NCBI GenBank assembly: GCA_017517135.1
Contig: JAFXAK010000037.1
Location: 1 to 42,584, forward strand
DNA length: 42,584 nt
Reading direction: 5' to 3'
Source of the DNA: Clostridia bacterium
GTDB taxonomy: Bacteria > Bacillota > Clostridia > Oscillospirales > Acutalibacteraceae
Made by a program: the position numbers and the translations under genes. The notes below the pieces were generated by a model that searched no databases, was not told the DNA's origin, and was given only the letters and a program-made list of their open reading frames with translations. Position 1 is the stretch's first letter. Each line of letters begins with the position of its first letter. This document shows positions 16,246-23,664 of the stretch, piece after piece.

Positions 16246-16426
16246 GCCAAGCATAGTTTGAATATTTTAAACACACAATGAAAGTATGTGTATTTTTATT
16301 AATTTTGATAAAAATACATGTGCTCAGTTTCTGCATATACTTTATTGTGTGTTATGTTCAGAGATTATGTTTGGCGACAGTTGAGCTATGTGTTTTTTGT
16401 GCGTGGCTTCGGCTGCGCACTTTTTT
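16246..16426 (+). ncRNA. Structured non-coding RNA, about 181 nt, 6S RNA candidate
   Basis: The transcript would begin with a long irregular stem. GCCAAGCATAGTTT (16246-16259) pairs over 14 bp, including wobbles, with the sequence ending TTGGC at 16375. After an internal loop, AACACACAAT pairs with ATTGTGTGTT, and an apical stem-loop of up to 16 bp follows (around 16286-16321). Part of the apical stem competes with AAAGTATGTG/CATATACTTT, giving an alternative with a large central bubble. A UUCG-capped 9-bp terminator (16399-16420) and six T residues close the gene. Promoter, size and long-rod shape with an interruptible middle fit 6S RNA, the RNA-polymerase-binding regulator. No conserved primary motif confirms that, so the family name is inference. 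No reading frame of note lies inside. It occupies part of the gene-free stretch 15908-16564. Confidence 0.6.
16399..16426 (+). terminator. UUCG-capped terminator of the structured RNA
   Basis: GTGCGTGGC, TTCG and GCTGCGCAC form a continuous 9-bp stem (with two G-U pairs) and are followed by six T residues. Confidence 0.92.
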
Positions 16427-16436
16427 AATATATAGG

Positions 16437-16461
16437 AAATTGCTCGCGAAGTGAGCAATTT
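16437..16461. repeat. Perfect 9-bp hairpin upstream of the zinc-ribbon gene
   Basis: AAATTGCTC, a 7-base loop and GAGCAATTT. It is followed about 30 bp later by a C5/G5 hairpin. These may belong to a dispersed repeat. No U-tract supports a terminator. Confidence 0.45.
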
Positions 16462-16564
16462 AGCTTATATCAAGAAACACCTTTCCCCCAAGAGTGGGGG
16501 CAGGGGGTTGATAAATCGTAAGATTTTTTCTTATTGTCTTTTTTCATAAAAGGAGAAACTCTGA

Positions 16565-16828
16565 ATGGGATATAAATGTGTTTGCTGTGATTATGAGTCT
16601 GATGAAAAAAGAGAATTTATTGATGTTCGTGGCGTTATCGAGCCGACAACCATATGCAAGGATTGTACCTCTGTCATAGATTTTACTACTGTATATGAGC
16701 TTGGCAGAGAAGGTAATCTGAATGCTCTGAAAAGATATATTGAGGTATATCCCGAAGCACAGCCGAAATTAGATCGTTTTATCGAAAGGCTGAAAGAATA
16801 TTATAAAGAGCATCCGTATGAATACTGA
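16565..16828 (+). CDS. Small zinc-ribbon-like protein, 87 residues
   Basis: The product has two cysteine pairs, C5-x2-C8 (with C7 between) and C31-x2-C34, spaced as in small zinc ribbons. A lysine/glutamate-rich helical C-terminus follows (LDRFIERLKEYYKEHPYEY). It has no signal peptide. The ATG follows AAAGGAGA. A hairpin terminator at 16845 closes it and no partner gene is evident, so it appears monocistronic. I do not recognise a named family. Metal binding is inferred from the cysteine spacing alone. Confidence 0.7.
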   Translation: MGYKCVCCDYESDEKREFIDVRGVIEPTTICKDCTSVIDFTTVYELGREGNLNALKRYIEVYPEAQPKLDRFIERLKEYYKEHPYEY

Positions 16829-16844
16829 AATTTGCCGAATGCTT

Positions 16845-16900
16845 TGTTTTATCCCGAAAAATCCCCGTGCAACAGATTGTAGCGGGGATTTTTTATGTTT
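16845..16900 (+). terminator. Terminator of the zinc-ribbon gene (repeat copy 2)
   Basis: AATCCCCG and CGGGGATT pair around a 15-base loop, and TTTTTTATG follows. The whole 56-bp segment is nearly identical to 16134-16190. Confidence 0.8.
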
Positions 16901-16983
16901 TTTTCGTGACTTAATGCGAAATAAATGCTATTATAAGGGTGACAAAGCTTATAAATCCTGCTTTGCAGAAAGGATGATTTACC

Positions 16984-18447
16984 TTGAAAATATCCAAAAC
17001 GATAAAAAGGCTGAGAAGCGAAAGGGGTATGACACAGGAGGCACTTGCCGAAAAGCTTTTCATTACCCGTCAGTCCGTTTCAAGCTGGGAGAATGACAGA
17101 ACACAGCCGGATATTGAAATGCTCGGGAAGCTTTCTGAAATTTTTGATGTGTCAATAGAAGAATTAATCTACGGTCACAAACGCAATCTCACCCTTGAAA
17201 CAAAGAAGCCTGATTATAACAGTACGCTGATGATTGTTTTTTCAATCTTAGGCTCGCTTCTTGCGGGTGTGGGTGTTGTACTTATATTTGTTACCTTCTG
17301 GCAGAAAATGCCTATGTTTTTCAAGGCTGTGCTTTCATTGCTGCCCTTGCTTGCAGGACAGTCCGCGGGAGTTTTCGTACTGCTTAAAAAAAGAGAAAAG
17401 CTTCCCTGGTGTGAGGGAGCCGCTGTTTTATGGACAGCAGGTATTGCCGCAACACTTGCAATGATTTATAACATATTCGACCTTGAAATTTACTGGCATA
17501 CGGTGCTGATAATAATAAGTGTGTGCATAATTCCCGTGCTCGGGCTTCTGAAAGCGGTTTCTCCCTTGGTTGTATACTATGCGTGTGCGATAATCTGGCT
17601 GTGTGCCGCGGCTTCGTCGGATACAGTGTATCTTATGCTTTCATTGGTGGTCTTGTTGCTTGCAGGCGGATGTATATTCTCCTCGCGTCTTGTAAAAAAG
17701 GAAAACAAGAGTGTCAGAAGTCTTTATTCTCAATGGGTGAGTGCAGCGGCTGTGTTAGCTCTGGCAGTATGCACTGCTATATCCTTCAGTGTTATACATC
17801 TTGTGTTTTCGTCTGTGGGTACAGTGGGAATATGTCTTCTGCTTTTATCTCTCAGAGATGCAGACATCGTTATGCCCTACCGTCTTCCCGGTCTTTTGCT
17901 TACAAGCTTTATGCTGTTTGCATCAGGTGCAATATATTACGGTAATCTTGACCGAAGCAATGAAAATATTATTTTTGCTGTTTTGCAGGGTGTTGCCGTT
18001 CTTTTATGCGGCGTATATATTATCTTTACAAAAACAAAGGGTAAGGATAAATTTTTCAATACCTATATCGCAGTAAGTGCTTTAAGTATTTTTGTTTTTC
18101 TTATAGCTTATTTCCGTTTCCCCGATTCTGTTTCTGCTTTAAAAAATAAGGATGAGATATTTAAAGCGGCAATGAAGATAGTTGCCGTTATTGCAAACAT
18201 TTTTCTTATGATTTCGGGCGGACGCGAAAAGAAGCTTGCATCCATAAACCTCGGCTTCATATCCGTTGCGGCGCTTACACTTCTTTTTGTGTATCAGTCG
18301 GGACTTTCTATGATAGCCAACGGCTTTTTGCTTCTTATTTTCGGCGGAGTGCTTCTTGCAATCAATTTCAGACTTTCACGGAAGAATGTCAAAAAGGATA
18401 TGGCTGTAATTAACGAGGAGGTGGCAGAAAATGACACGGAAAGCTAA
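16984..18447 (+). CDS. XRE-family HTH regulator fused to DUF2157 membrane domain
   Basis: Residues about 3-62 form an XRE/Cro helix-turn-helix (GMTQEALAEKLFITRQSVSSWEND, then PDIEMLGKLSEIFDVSIEELI). After a short linker come a dozen or so hydrophobic segments. The first resemble DUF2157 (LLAGVGVVLIFVTFW, then VLWTAGIAATLAMIYNIFDLE). It is therefore a predicted membrane-tethered one-component regulator. The TTG start follows AAAGGATG. The last 17 bases overlap the next gene, so the two are translationally coupled. DUF2157 proteins are known to occur beside DUF4401/GDYXXLXY proteins, which fits the neighbour. The signal sensed is unknown. Confidence 0.85.
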   Translation: MKISKTIKRLRSERGMTQEALAEKLFITRQSVSSWENDRTQPDIEMLGKLSEIFDVSIEELIYGHKRNLTLETKKPDYNSTLMIVFSILGSLLAGVGVVLIFVTFWQKMPMFFKAVLSLLPLLAGQSAGVFVLLKKREKLPWCEGAAVLWTAGIAATLAMIYNIFDLEIYWHTVLIIISVCIIPVLGLLKAVSPLVVYYACAIIWLCAAASSDTVYLMLSLVVLLLAGGCIFSSRLVKKENKSVRSLYSQWVSAAAVLALAVCTAISFSVIHLVFSSVGTVGICLLLLSLRDADIVMPYRLPGLLLTSFMLFASGAIYYGNLDRSNENIIFAVLQGVAVLLCGVYIIFTKTKGKDKFFNTYIAVSALSIFVFLIAYFRFPDSVSALKNKDEIFKAAMKIVAVIANIFLMISGGREKKLASINLGFISVAALTLLFVYQSGLSMIANGFLLLIFGGVLLAINFRLSRKNVKKDMAVINEEVAENDTES

Positions 18448-18979
18448 AGTACTTTTAATTTTAACACTTATAATTCAGCTTATCATCCCTGCATATCTTC
18501 TCTCCCATCACTATTCCGTTACGAACTCAGCCCTCATGAGTGCCACCGAATACCGTTTCAGAATAAACAGTATTGATTTTGGTTATTATAAGGATGAGGA
18601 TAATAATTTTGTATGCGACGAAATTCGGTTCTATGTAGAGGAAATAGACGGACTGCGAAACAAAAAAATTGCCGTCTCTCTTAATGAAAACGGACTTCCT
18701 GTGCTTGAGGAATTAAAGGATAAAAAACAGACCGACATCTGGTTTGATTACGATTATTATAAGCAAATCCGTGAGCTTTCAGCAGATGACATCACCTTTT
18801 CTCCCAACAGGAATATGACGGAAATTATAGCAGATATAAGAAGCGAGTATTCCTGGTTTAACAGGAAAGACGAAAACAAAACCTATGCCTATGTCACGGC
18901 AAAAATCTACAAGGGTGTATTTATACCAACGGCAATATATTTTAACGGTATAGAGGTTATAACAATTACAAACGAATAA
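18431..18979 (+). CDS. GDYXXLXY-like membrane-anchored protein
   Basis: The 182-residue product has one N-terminal hydrophobic anchor (VLLILTLIIQLIIPAYLL) followed by a predicted extracytoplasmic domain beginning ATEYRFRINSIDFGYY. The anchor and the following strand resemble the GDYXXLXY proteins that accompany DUF2157 proteins, but the defining GDYxxLxY motif is not clearly present. The family call therefore rests on topology and context. The ATG is preceded by GAGGAGGTGG and lies inside the end of the XRE-DUF2157 gene. A bidirectional terminator follows. Confidence 0.6.
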   Translation: MTRKAKVLLILTLIIQLIIPAYLLSHHYSVTNSALMSATEYRFRINSIDFGYYKDEDNNFVCDEIRFYVEEIDGLRNKKIAVSLNENGLPVLEELKDKKQTDIWFDYDYYKQIRELSADDITFSPNRNMTEIIADIRSEYSWFNRKDENKTYAYVTAKIYKGVFIPTAIYFNGIEVITITNE

Positions 18980-18987
18980 CAAAAAAT

Positions 18988-19025
18988 GAGCTGTAAAAAA
19001 CGAAAAATTTTTTACAGCTCTGTTT
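18988..19025. terminator. Bidirectional terminator between convergent genes
   Basis: GAGCTGTAAAAAA (18988-19000) and TTTTTTACAGCTC (19008-19020) form a perfect 13-bp stem around a 7-base loop. It can serve the plus-strand DUF2157 unit and the minus-strand metallophosphoesterase. Confidence 0.85.
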
Positions 19026-19026
19026 A

Positions 19027-20367
19027 TTAAACGGTAAAATTTATGCTTATTTCATCTGAAACACGGTGATATGCACTTTCGGCCTTTATTGTAAGCGTAT
19101 AGTTTTTGCCTTGCTCAAGAAGCTCCTTTGAAACGGTAAAGCCTTGATTGCTCTCTGAGGAAACAATATAGTATGAGGCAATAAGTTCGTCCGAATATAC
19201 CTCGTTGTTGTTCTCATCTTTTATTGACACCTCATAGCTGTGCACAACAAAGCCATCAGGTACTGAAGCTTTTGTAAACAGGATTCTGTAATCTCCGTTT
19301 TCGGTAAGCTTTACTTTAGCAGTTGTGTTTTCACTGAATACGGGAGCTTCGTCGTGGGCTTTCATATTTTTGTATGTATATGCATAGGTGTCGGGATTGT
19401 TTATATCCTCAATAAAGTAGTCGCAGAAGTATGTGTCAGAGAGTAAATCGTAGCCTCTTATACGGACTCTTCCGTAGGAGTCTGCTTCAACAACACAGAA
19501 CTGTGCGGCATCCTCGTAGCTCTCGGGGTGCTGACCTACAACATAGTTTTTATCAAGCTCAAATCTTGCCATTGCACCAACACCAAAAGAGGTGTATGTA
19601 GTCTGGTTTATACTTCTCGGATCGTTCATCGGGAAATGTGAGTGTCCCGAGAAATTTATCACCTTGCTGTGTCCTGCAAACACGGGATTTAGCTGCGGTG
19701 TACACCATACGGAGCTTCCGTATACCGTGCCGAAGGGATGCGGATGCTGGAAAACGAAAACAGGCTTGCTGTCGGCTGTTTCTTCCGCCTTATGTATTTC
19801 GTCACTCAGCCACATAAGACTTTTCGGAGTAAAGGTCCATTCCGTAAGAGAGCGTTCTCCTGAAAACGCAATACAGGTAAAGCCGTTTATTTCGGTAACG
19901 GTATTTAACTCATGTTCAAAATACTGCTCGAAAAGCTCCTTGTAGTTATCTGCCTTGAATTCGTGATTACCTGCCACATTTATGCAGCCCGTGTCCTCAC
20001 GGATATGCTCTTTGAGAGTGTCAACATACGCTTTATAGTCAGGCTCTGTTCCGATACTTGAAAAATCGCCGAGACCGAAGAAAGCATCAACACCGGGATA
20101 AATGCTGTCTTCATCAAACAGGGCATAAGCTGTATCAATAGCATCTGCAACATTTTCGTTTTCATTATGTGTATCGGTGAAAACAATAAGTCTGATTTCG
20201 GGTACAAAGTTGTCGGGTGCTACGGGTAATGCTTCTGTGACATCTCCTCTTGTCATCTGCACTGAGCCCCAGATGAGTGTCGCAGCACAGCATAAAACTA
20301 AAAAAGAGAGCAGAGAGCCAAAAATAATTGCAAAAATTTTCGCAACGGTTTTCAATGTCTTTTTCAT
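19027..20367 (-). CDS. Membrane-anchored metallophosphoesterase
   Basis: The 446-residue product has an N-terminal transmembrane anchor (IFAIIFGSLLSFLVLCCAATLIWG). A calcineurin-like domain follows with the full motif set: FTDTH, GLGDFSS, VAGNHEF, FQHPHPFG and FSGHSHFP. A C-terminal beta-rich domain of about 100 residues (from about residue 345) looks like an immunoglobulin/fibronectin-type fold. The catalytic domain should be extracytoplasmic. The ATG lies within a short, AT-rich divergent region shared with the aldo/keto reductase gene. The substrate is not evident. It shares the superfamily with 5886-7574 but has different flanking domains. Confidence 0.88.
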   Translation of the reverse strand: MKKTLKTVAKIFAIIFGSLLSFLVLCCAATLIWGSVQMTRGDVTEALPVAPDNFVPEIRLIVFTDTHNENENVADAIDTAYALFDEDSIYPGVDAFFGLGDFSSIGTEPDYKAYVDTLKEHIREDTGCINVAGNHEFKADNYKELFEQYFEHELNTVTEINGFTCIAFSGERSLTEWTFTPKSLMWLSDEIHKAEETADSKPVFVFQHPHPFGTVYGSSVWCTPQLNPVFAGHSKVINFSGHSHFPMNDPRSINQTTYTSFGVGAMARFELDKNYVVGQHPESYEDAAQFCVVEADSYGRVRIRGYDLLSDTYFCDYFIEDINNPDTYAYTYKNMKAHDEAPVFSENTTAKVKLTENGDYRILFTKASVPDGFVVHSYEVSIKDENNNEVYSDELIASYYIVSSESNQGFTVSKELLEQGKNYTLTIKAESAYHRVSDEISINFTV

Positions 20368-20436
20368 ACACCATCATCCTTTTAAATCTATAATATGTTT
20401 TTTGAAAAACAGAGTCAATATATTTTAATACAATTA

Positions 20437-20465
20437 TTGTTTTTTTATATGATTATGAGTATAAT
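20437..20465 (+). promoter_or_regulatory. Promoter of the aldo/keto reductase unit
   Basis: TTGTTT (20437-20442), a 17-bp spacer and a perfect TATAAT (20460-20465), about 50 bp before the start codon. Confidence 0.68.
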
Positions 20466-20513
20466 TTAACTGTACAAAGCAGCCGTGTTATCGGCAAAAG
20501 GGGAGGAAATTTT

Positions 20514-21677
20514 ATGAAATACCGTGAGGACAAATACGGAAATCGGTTGTCTGTTTTAGGCTTCGGATGTATGCGCTTTAAGAAGAAAATGGGCAGAATT
20601 GAATTCGAGAAAGCTGAAAAACAGATAATGACCGCTTTTAATAAGGGTGTCAATTATTTTGACACAGCATTCATATATCCCGGAAGCGAAGCCGCAATAG
20701 GTGAAATCTTTGAAAAGAACAATATCCGCGATAAGGTTTTTATTGCAACAAAGCTTCCGCCTCAGCTTATGCGCAGTACCGAAATTCTCGATAAGCTTTT
20801 TAATGAGCAGTTAAAAAGACTGAGAACCGACCATATTGATTTTTATCTTATGCATATGATGGCAGATATAAAGGTATGGGAACGCTTAAAGAGTATCGGT
20901 ATTGAAAAGTGGATAGAGGATAAAAAGAAAAGCGGAGAAATCCGTCAGGTCGGATTTTCATATCACGGCAATTCTGATATGTTCTGTAAAATAGTTGATG
21001 CTTATGACTGGGATATGTGTCTTATACAGTATAACTATATGGATGAGCATACTCAGGCAGGCAGAAAGGGCTTAATGCACGCTCACAAAAAGGGTATACC
21101 TGTTATGATTATGGAGCCGCTCAGAGGAGGCAGACTTGTAAATAATCTCCCCGCTGAGGCAAAGCAGATTTTCTCTGAGCACCCCGTACAGCATACCCCT
21201 GCACAGTGGGCATTCAGATGGTTATATAATCAGCCCGAGGTTTCCGTTGTGCTTTCGGGTATGAATTCCGAGGAAATGGTGGAGGATAATATAAAAACCG
21301 CATCCGAAACCGAAATCGGAGAGCTTACCGTTAATGATGAAGAGATGCTTAAAAGAGTTGTAAAGGCTATCAACGCAAAATTAAAGGTCGGCTGTACTGG
21401 CTGCGGCTACTGTATGCCCTGTCCGCAGAATATTAATATCAGCGGTACATTCTCAGCCTATAACCGTCATTTCTCCGACAGTAGCTTCAAAGGCTTTACC
21501 GAGTATGTCAAGGCTACCAATAAATTTGCACCTGCTTCAGCGTGTATAGGCTGCGGAAAATGCGAACAGCACTGTCCGCAGAGTATTGAAATAAGAAAAC
21601 AGCTTCAAGAAGCCGCAAAAGTCCTTGAAACTCCTGCATACAAGGCAGTAAGCAAGGTGTTCACAAAGAAAAAGTAA
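20514..21677 (+). CDS. Aldo/keto reductase with C-terminal [4Fe-4S] domain
   Basis: The N-terminal barrel has the AKR catalytic set D50, Y55, K80 and H114 (NYFDTAFIYPGSE, FIATKLPP, YLMHMM). The C-terminal domain has two cysteine clusters, CTGCGYCMPCP (C294, C297, C300, C303) and CIGCGKCEQHCP (C344, C347, C350, C354), for one or two iron-sulfur clusters. Such fusions are common in anaerobes and are thought to couple NAD(P)H to ferredoxin-type electron transfer. The substrate is unknown. The ATG follows GGGGAGG. Only 28 bp separate it from the next gene with no terminator between, so the two are probably co-transcribed. Confidence 0.9.
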   Translation: MKYREDKYGNRLSVLGFGCMRFKKKMGRIEFEKAEKQIMTAFNKGVNYFDTAFIYPGSEAAIGEIFEKNNIRDKVFIATKLPPQLMRSTEILDKLFNEQLKRLRTDHIDFYLMHMMADIKVWERLKSIGIEKWIEDKKKSGEIRQVGFSYHGNSDMFCKIVDAYDWDMCLIQYNYMDEHTQAGRKGLMHAHKKGIPVMIMEPLRGGRLVNNLPAEAKQIFSEHPVQHTPAQWAFRWLYNQPEVSVVLSGMNSEEMVEDNIKTASETEIGELTVNDEEMLKRVVKAINAKLKVGCTGCGYCMPCPQNINISGTFSAYNRHFSDSSFKGFTEYVKATNKFAPASACIGCGKCEQHCPQSIEIRKQLQEAAKVLETPAYKAVSKVFTKKK

Positions 21678-21705
21678 TTTATTTTTCAAGGAGATATCAA
21701 TAAAA

Positions 21706-23223
21706 GTGAATATAAATGCTTTCAGAAAAACAGGAATAGATCTATCCCATCTGGGCTTCAATATGAACGGAGAGTTTGAATATTATTACTGCACACCGAA
21801 AAATGCTGAAATTATTGCGTCATCAGGTGTTGACGGTATACATTTTTGTACTGTAAAGCAATTTGGTGAAATGATATTTGCCGTAAGTCCTATGAATCTT
21901 GGGGACTGTGTGCATCTCATTGCCCGAAGCTTTGAGGATTTGCTCAGATTACTGTTACATTGCTCGGATGTTGCCGCTTTGGAGCAGTGCTATGCCTGGG
22001 ATGAGGAGCAATACAAAGCTTTTCTTACAGATTGTCCGCCAACTCAAAAACAGCAGGCAGTTTCAGATGAAATCAAGAGCAAATTCGGACTTGAACCGAT
22101 ATGTGATTCTTTTGCGTATGTAAAGGAATTACAGGCTGAATTTGATTTGTCGCAGATAGAGTATACCGAAGATTATTATGACACGGATATGAATCCTGCT
22201 GCTCCCGAGGTGCAGACAGAATGGAAGGTATACTTTGACGGCGGATATTGGACTAAAAACGCCAAAGGTGAACCGGGTGAAGAAATAACCTTGAACAAGA
22301 GCTTTTCCTGGGGCGATGAAGTATGGCATATTCCTGCTGTTTATTCCTACCCAAAAGGTCTGGTTGTTGATTTCTGTATTGAAATTGACCCTCAGAAAGA
22401 AAAGGCATTTTTTGATAAGTGGTATCGAGTTCTTTCAAAGGATGAAAATATCAGTAAAGAACTGCGTGAACGAATTGAGCAGGAAAACCCGATGGATGTA
22501 AATTTTACAGCTCATTTGCAAGTCAACTCAAAGCCTGTTATTGCAAAATACGGCAGTTCGGTCAATTGGATTCCTGAAGGATGTCTGCCCGACGGGGAAA
22601 GGGGTGTAAGCGAATCAAAAGAAATTATTAAGCATTACGGTCTGGACAAAACACGCGCCTGGGTTTTTTACAGACTTTCCTGTCCTTGGGCAACAAAAAG
22701 AAAGCATGAAATCAAATCTATAAAGCTGAAATTGGAACGCCAACCTACCGCGATTCAGGGTATTCATTTTAAGAATCCTGCAGTCGGGGATGAAATTTCT
22801 TTTGTGCATCCCGTTCACAAAACCGAGCACAAATTAACAGTTCTTGCTTATGAAAAACAGGAGTTTTCGGCTAAAGGATTTCAGCACGAGGAATACGAAT
22901 TTCCCACTTGTCACACGGCTATGACCTATACGTTAGAGCCCGAGTTGCCCGTAAGAAATTATCAGGTGCGCGATTGTGAACAAAACGAACAGCCGAAGCG
23001 CAGACCGAAGAAAAATTATGAGCCGAAGTCGGAATATGATGCTTGCTGTATAGGCATTATCGGCGGCGCAGACGGCCCGACAGCCATTTTTGCTTCAGTC
23101 GGACAGAACATAGAGCAACACACAGCTTTATCTGCCTTACGATTTGAGTATACGGACGATATTGAATGGAAAATAGTTTTCCGTGAAAAATTGATGGAAG
23201 ATATTGAAACAGAATTATTGTAA
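21706..23223 (+). CDS. Unrecognised 505-residue protein with a GIIGGADGPTAIF signature
   Basis: No known family covers the whole protein. Residues about 40-110 (IHFCTVKQFGEMIFAVSP..., then ARSFEDLLRLLLHCSDVAALEQ) vaguely recall SUKH/SMI1-KNR4 domains. That is a weak impression. The middle is rich in aromatic residues and contains repeated beta-like segments. A basic linker (QPKRRPKKNYEPK) precedes CCIGIIGGADGPTAIFASVGQ at about 447-467. The stretch GIIGGADGPTAIF (450-462) is the signature of Na+-translocating decarboxylase beta subunits, membrane proteins, yet here it sits in a soluble context with no membrane helices. The GTG start follows AAGGAGAT. The gene follows the Fe-S aldo/keto reductase and is closed by a terminator. 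Confidence 0.75.
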   Translation: MNINAFRKTGIDLSHLGFNMNGEFEYYYCTPKNAEIIASSGVDGIHFCTVKQFGEMIFAVSPMNLGDCVHLIARSFEDLLRLLLHCSDVAALEQCYAWDEEQYKAFLTDCPPTQKQQAVSDEIKSKFGLEPICDSFAYVKELQAEFDLSQIEYTEDYYDTDMNPAAPEVQTEWKVYFDGGYWTKNAKGEPGEEITLNKSFSWGDEVWHIPAVYSYPKGLVVDFCIEIDPQKEKAFFDKWYRVLSKDENISKELRERIEQENPMDVNFTAHLQVNSKPVIAKYGSSVNWIPEGCLPDGERGVSESKEIIKHYGLDKTRAWVFYRLSCPWATKRKHEIKSIKLKLERQPTAIQGIHFKNPAVGDEISFVHPVHKTEHKLTVLAYEKQEFSAKGFQHEEYEFPTCHTAMTYTLEPELPVRNYQVRDCEQNEQPKRRPKKNYEPKSEYDACCIGIIGGADGPTAIFASVGQNIEQHTALSALRFEYTDDIEWKIVFREKLMEDIETELL

Positions 23224-23229
23224 AGTCGA

Positions 23230-23255
23230 CTGCTCTCTTATGAGGGCAGTTTTTT
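23230..23255 (+). terminator. Terminator of the aldo/keto reductase unit
   Basis: CTGCTCTC, TTAT and GAGGGCAG form an 8-bp stem with one internal mismatch, followed by six T residues, just past the stop codon. Confidence 0.8.
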
Positions 23256-23281
23256 AATGTAAACAATTTAATAAAGTGGCT

Positions 23282-23573
23282 GCAAATTTGAGGTTATGAA
23301 TGGTAGGGAACGAAGCCCAACGCAAGCAACTAAAGATTTTCGCAGCAAATTTGAGGTTATGAATGGTAGGGAACGATGCCCACATCGTTCCGCATGAGGG
23401 AAAAGTTACTTTTATTTACACACAGTTTTTTGGTCAGATGTAGCTCGAAAAGCCTGCAAAAAAAGTTAGACTTTGCTTAATACGGAACGATGTGGGCATC
23501 GTTCCCTACCAACCGAAGACAAAAATGCAACGAAAAATCTTAAGTTGCTTAGCGTACGGCATCGTTTTCTACA
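23282..23573 (+). repeat. Nested miniature inverted-repeat elements
   Basis: The inner element has perfect 26-bp arms at 23367-23392 and 23483-23508, identical to those in the his operon. It lies inside an older, degenerate pair of arms at about 23302-23341 and 23531-23573, which share TTAAGTTGCTTAGCG- and ATCGTTTTCTA-like sequence in inverted form. A flank containing TTTGAGGTTATGAATGGTAG is repeated before both left arms (23287-23306 and 23351-23370). No gene or transposase is present. This accounts for most of the gene-free stretch 23224-23664. Confidence 0.8.
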
Positions 23574-23584
23574 ATTACAGACTC

Positions 23585-23613
23585 TTGATTTTGTGAAATA
23601 TTTATAGTATAAT
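23585..23613 (+). promoter_or_regulatory. Promoter of the PHP/CehA-like gene
   Basis: TTGATT (23585-23590), 17-bp spacer, perfect TATAAT (23608-23613), directly after the inverted-repeat element. Confidence 0.75.
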
Positions 23614-23664
23614 TAATTTATTGTAAAAAAATATGGTGTTTTAGCACACAAAAGGGGAAAATAT

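Noticed and set aside
16818-17096. 92-codon open frame between the zinc-ribbon and XRE genes
   Set aside because: It runs through the hairpin terminator and into the XRE gene in another frame, without a ribosome binding site.
23282-23573. Possible CRISPR-like repeat array
   Set aside because: The repeats are inverted arms and flanks without regular spacing or unique spacers, and no cas genes are near.
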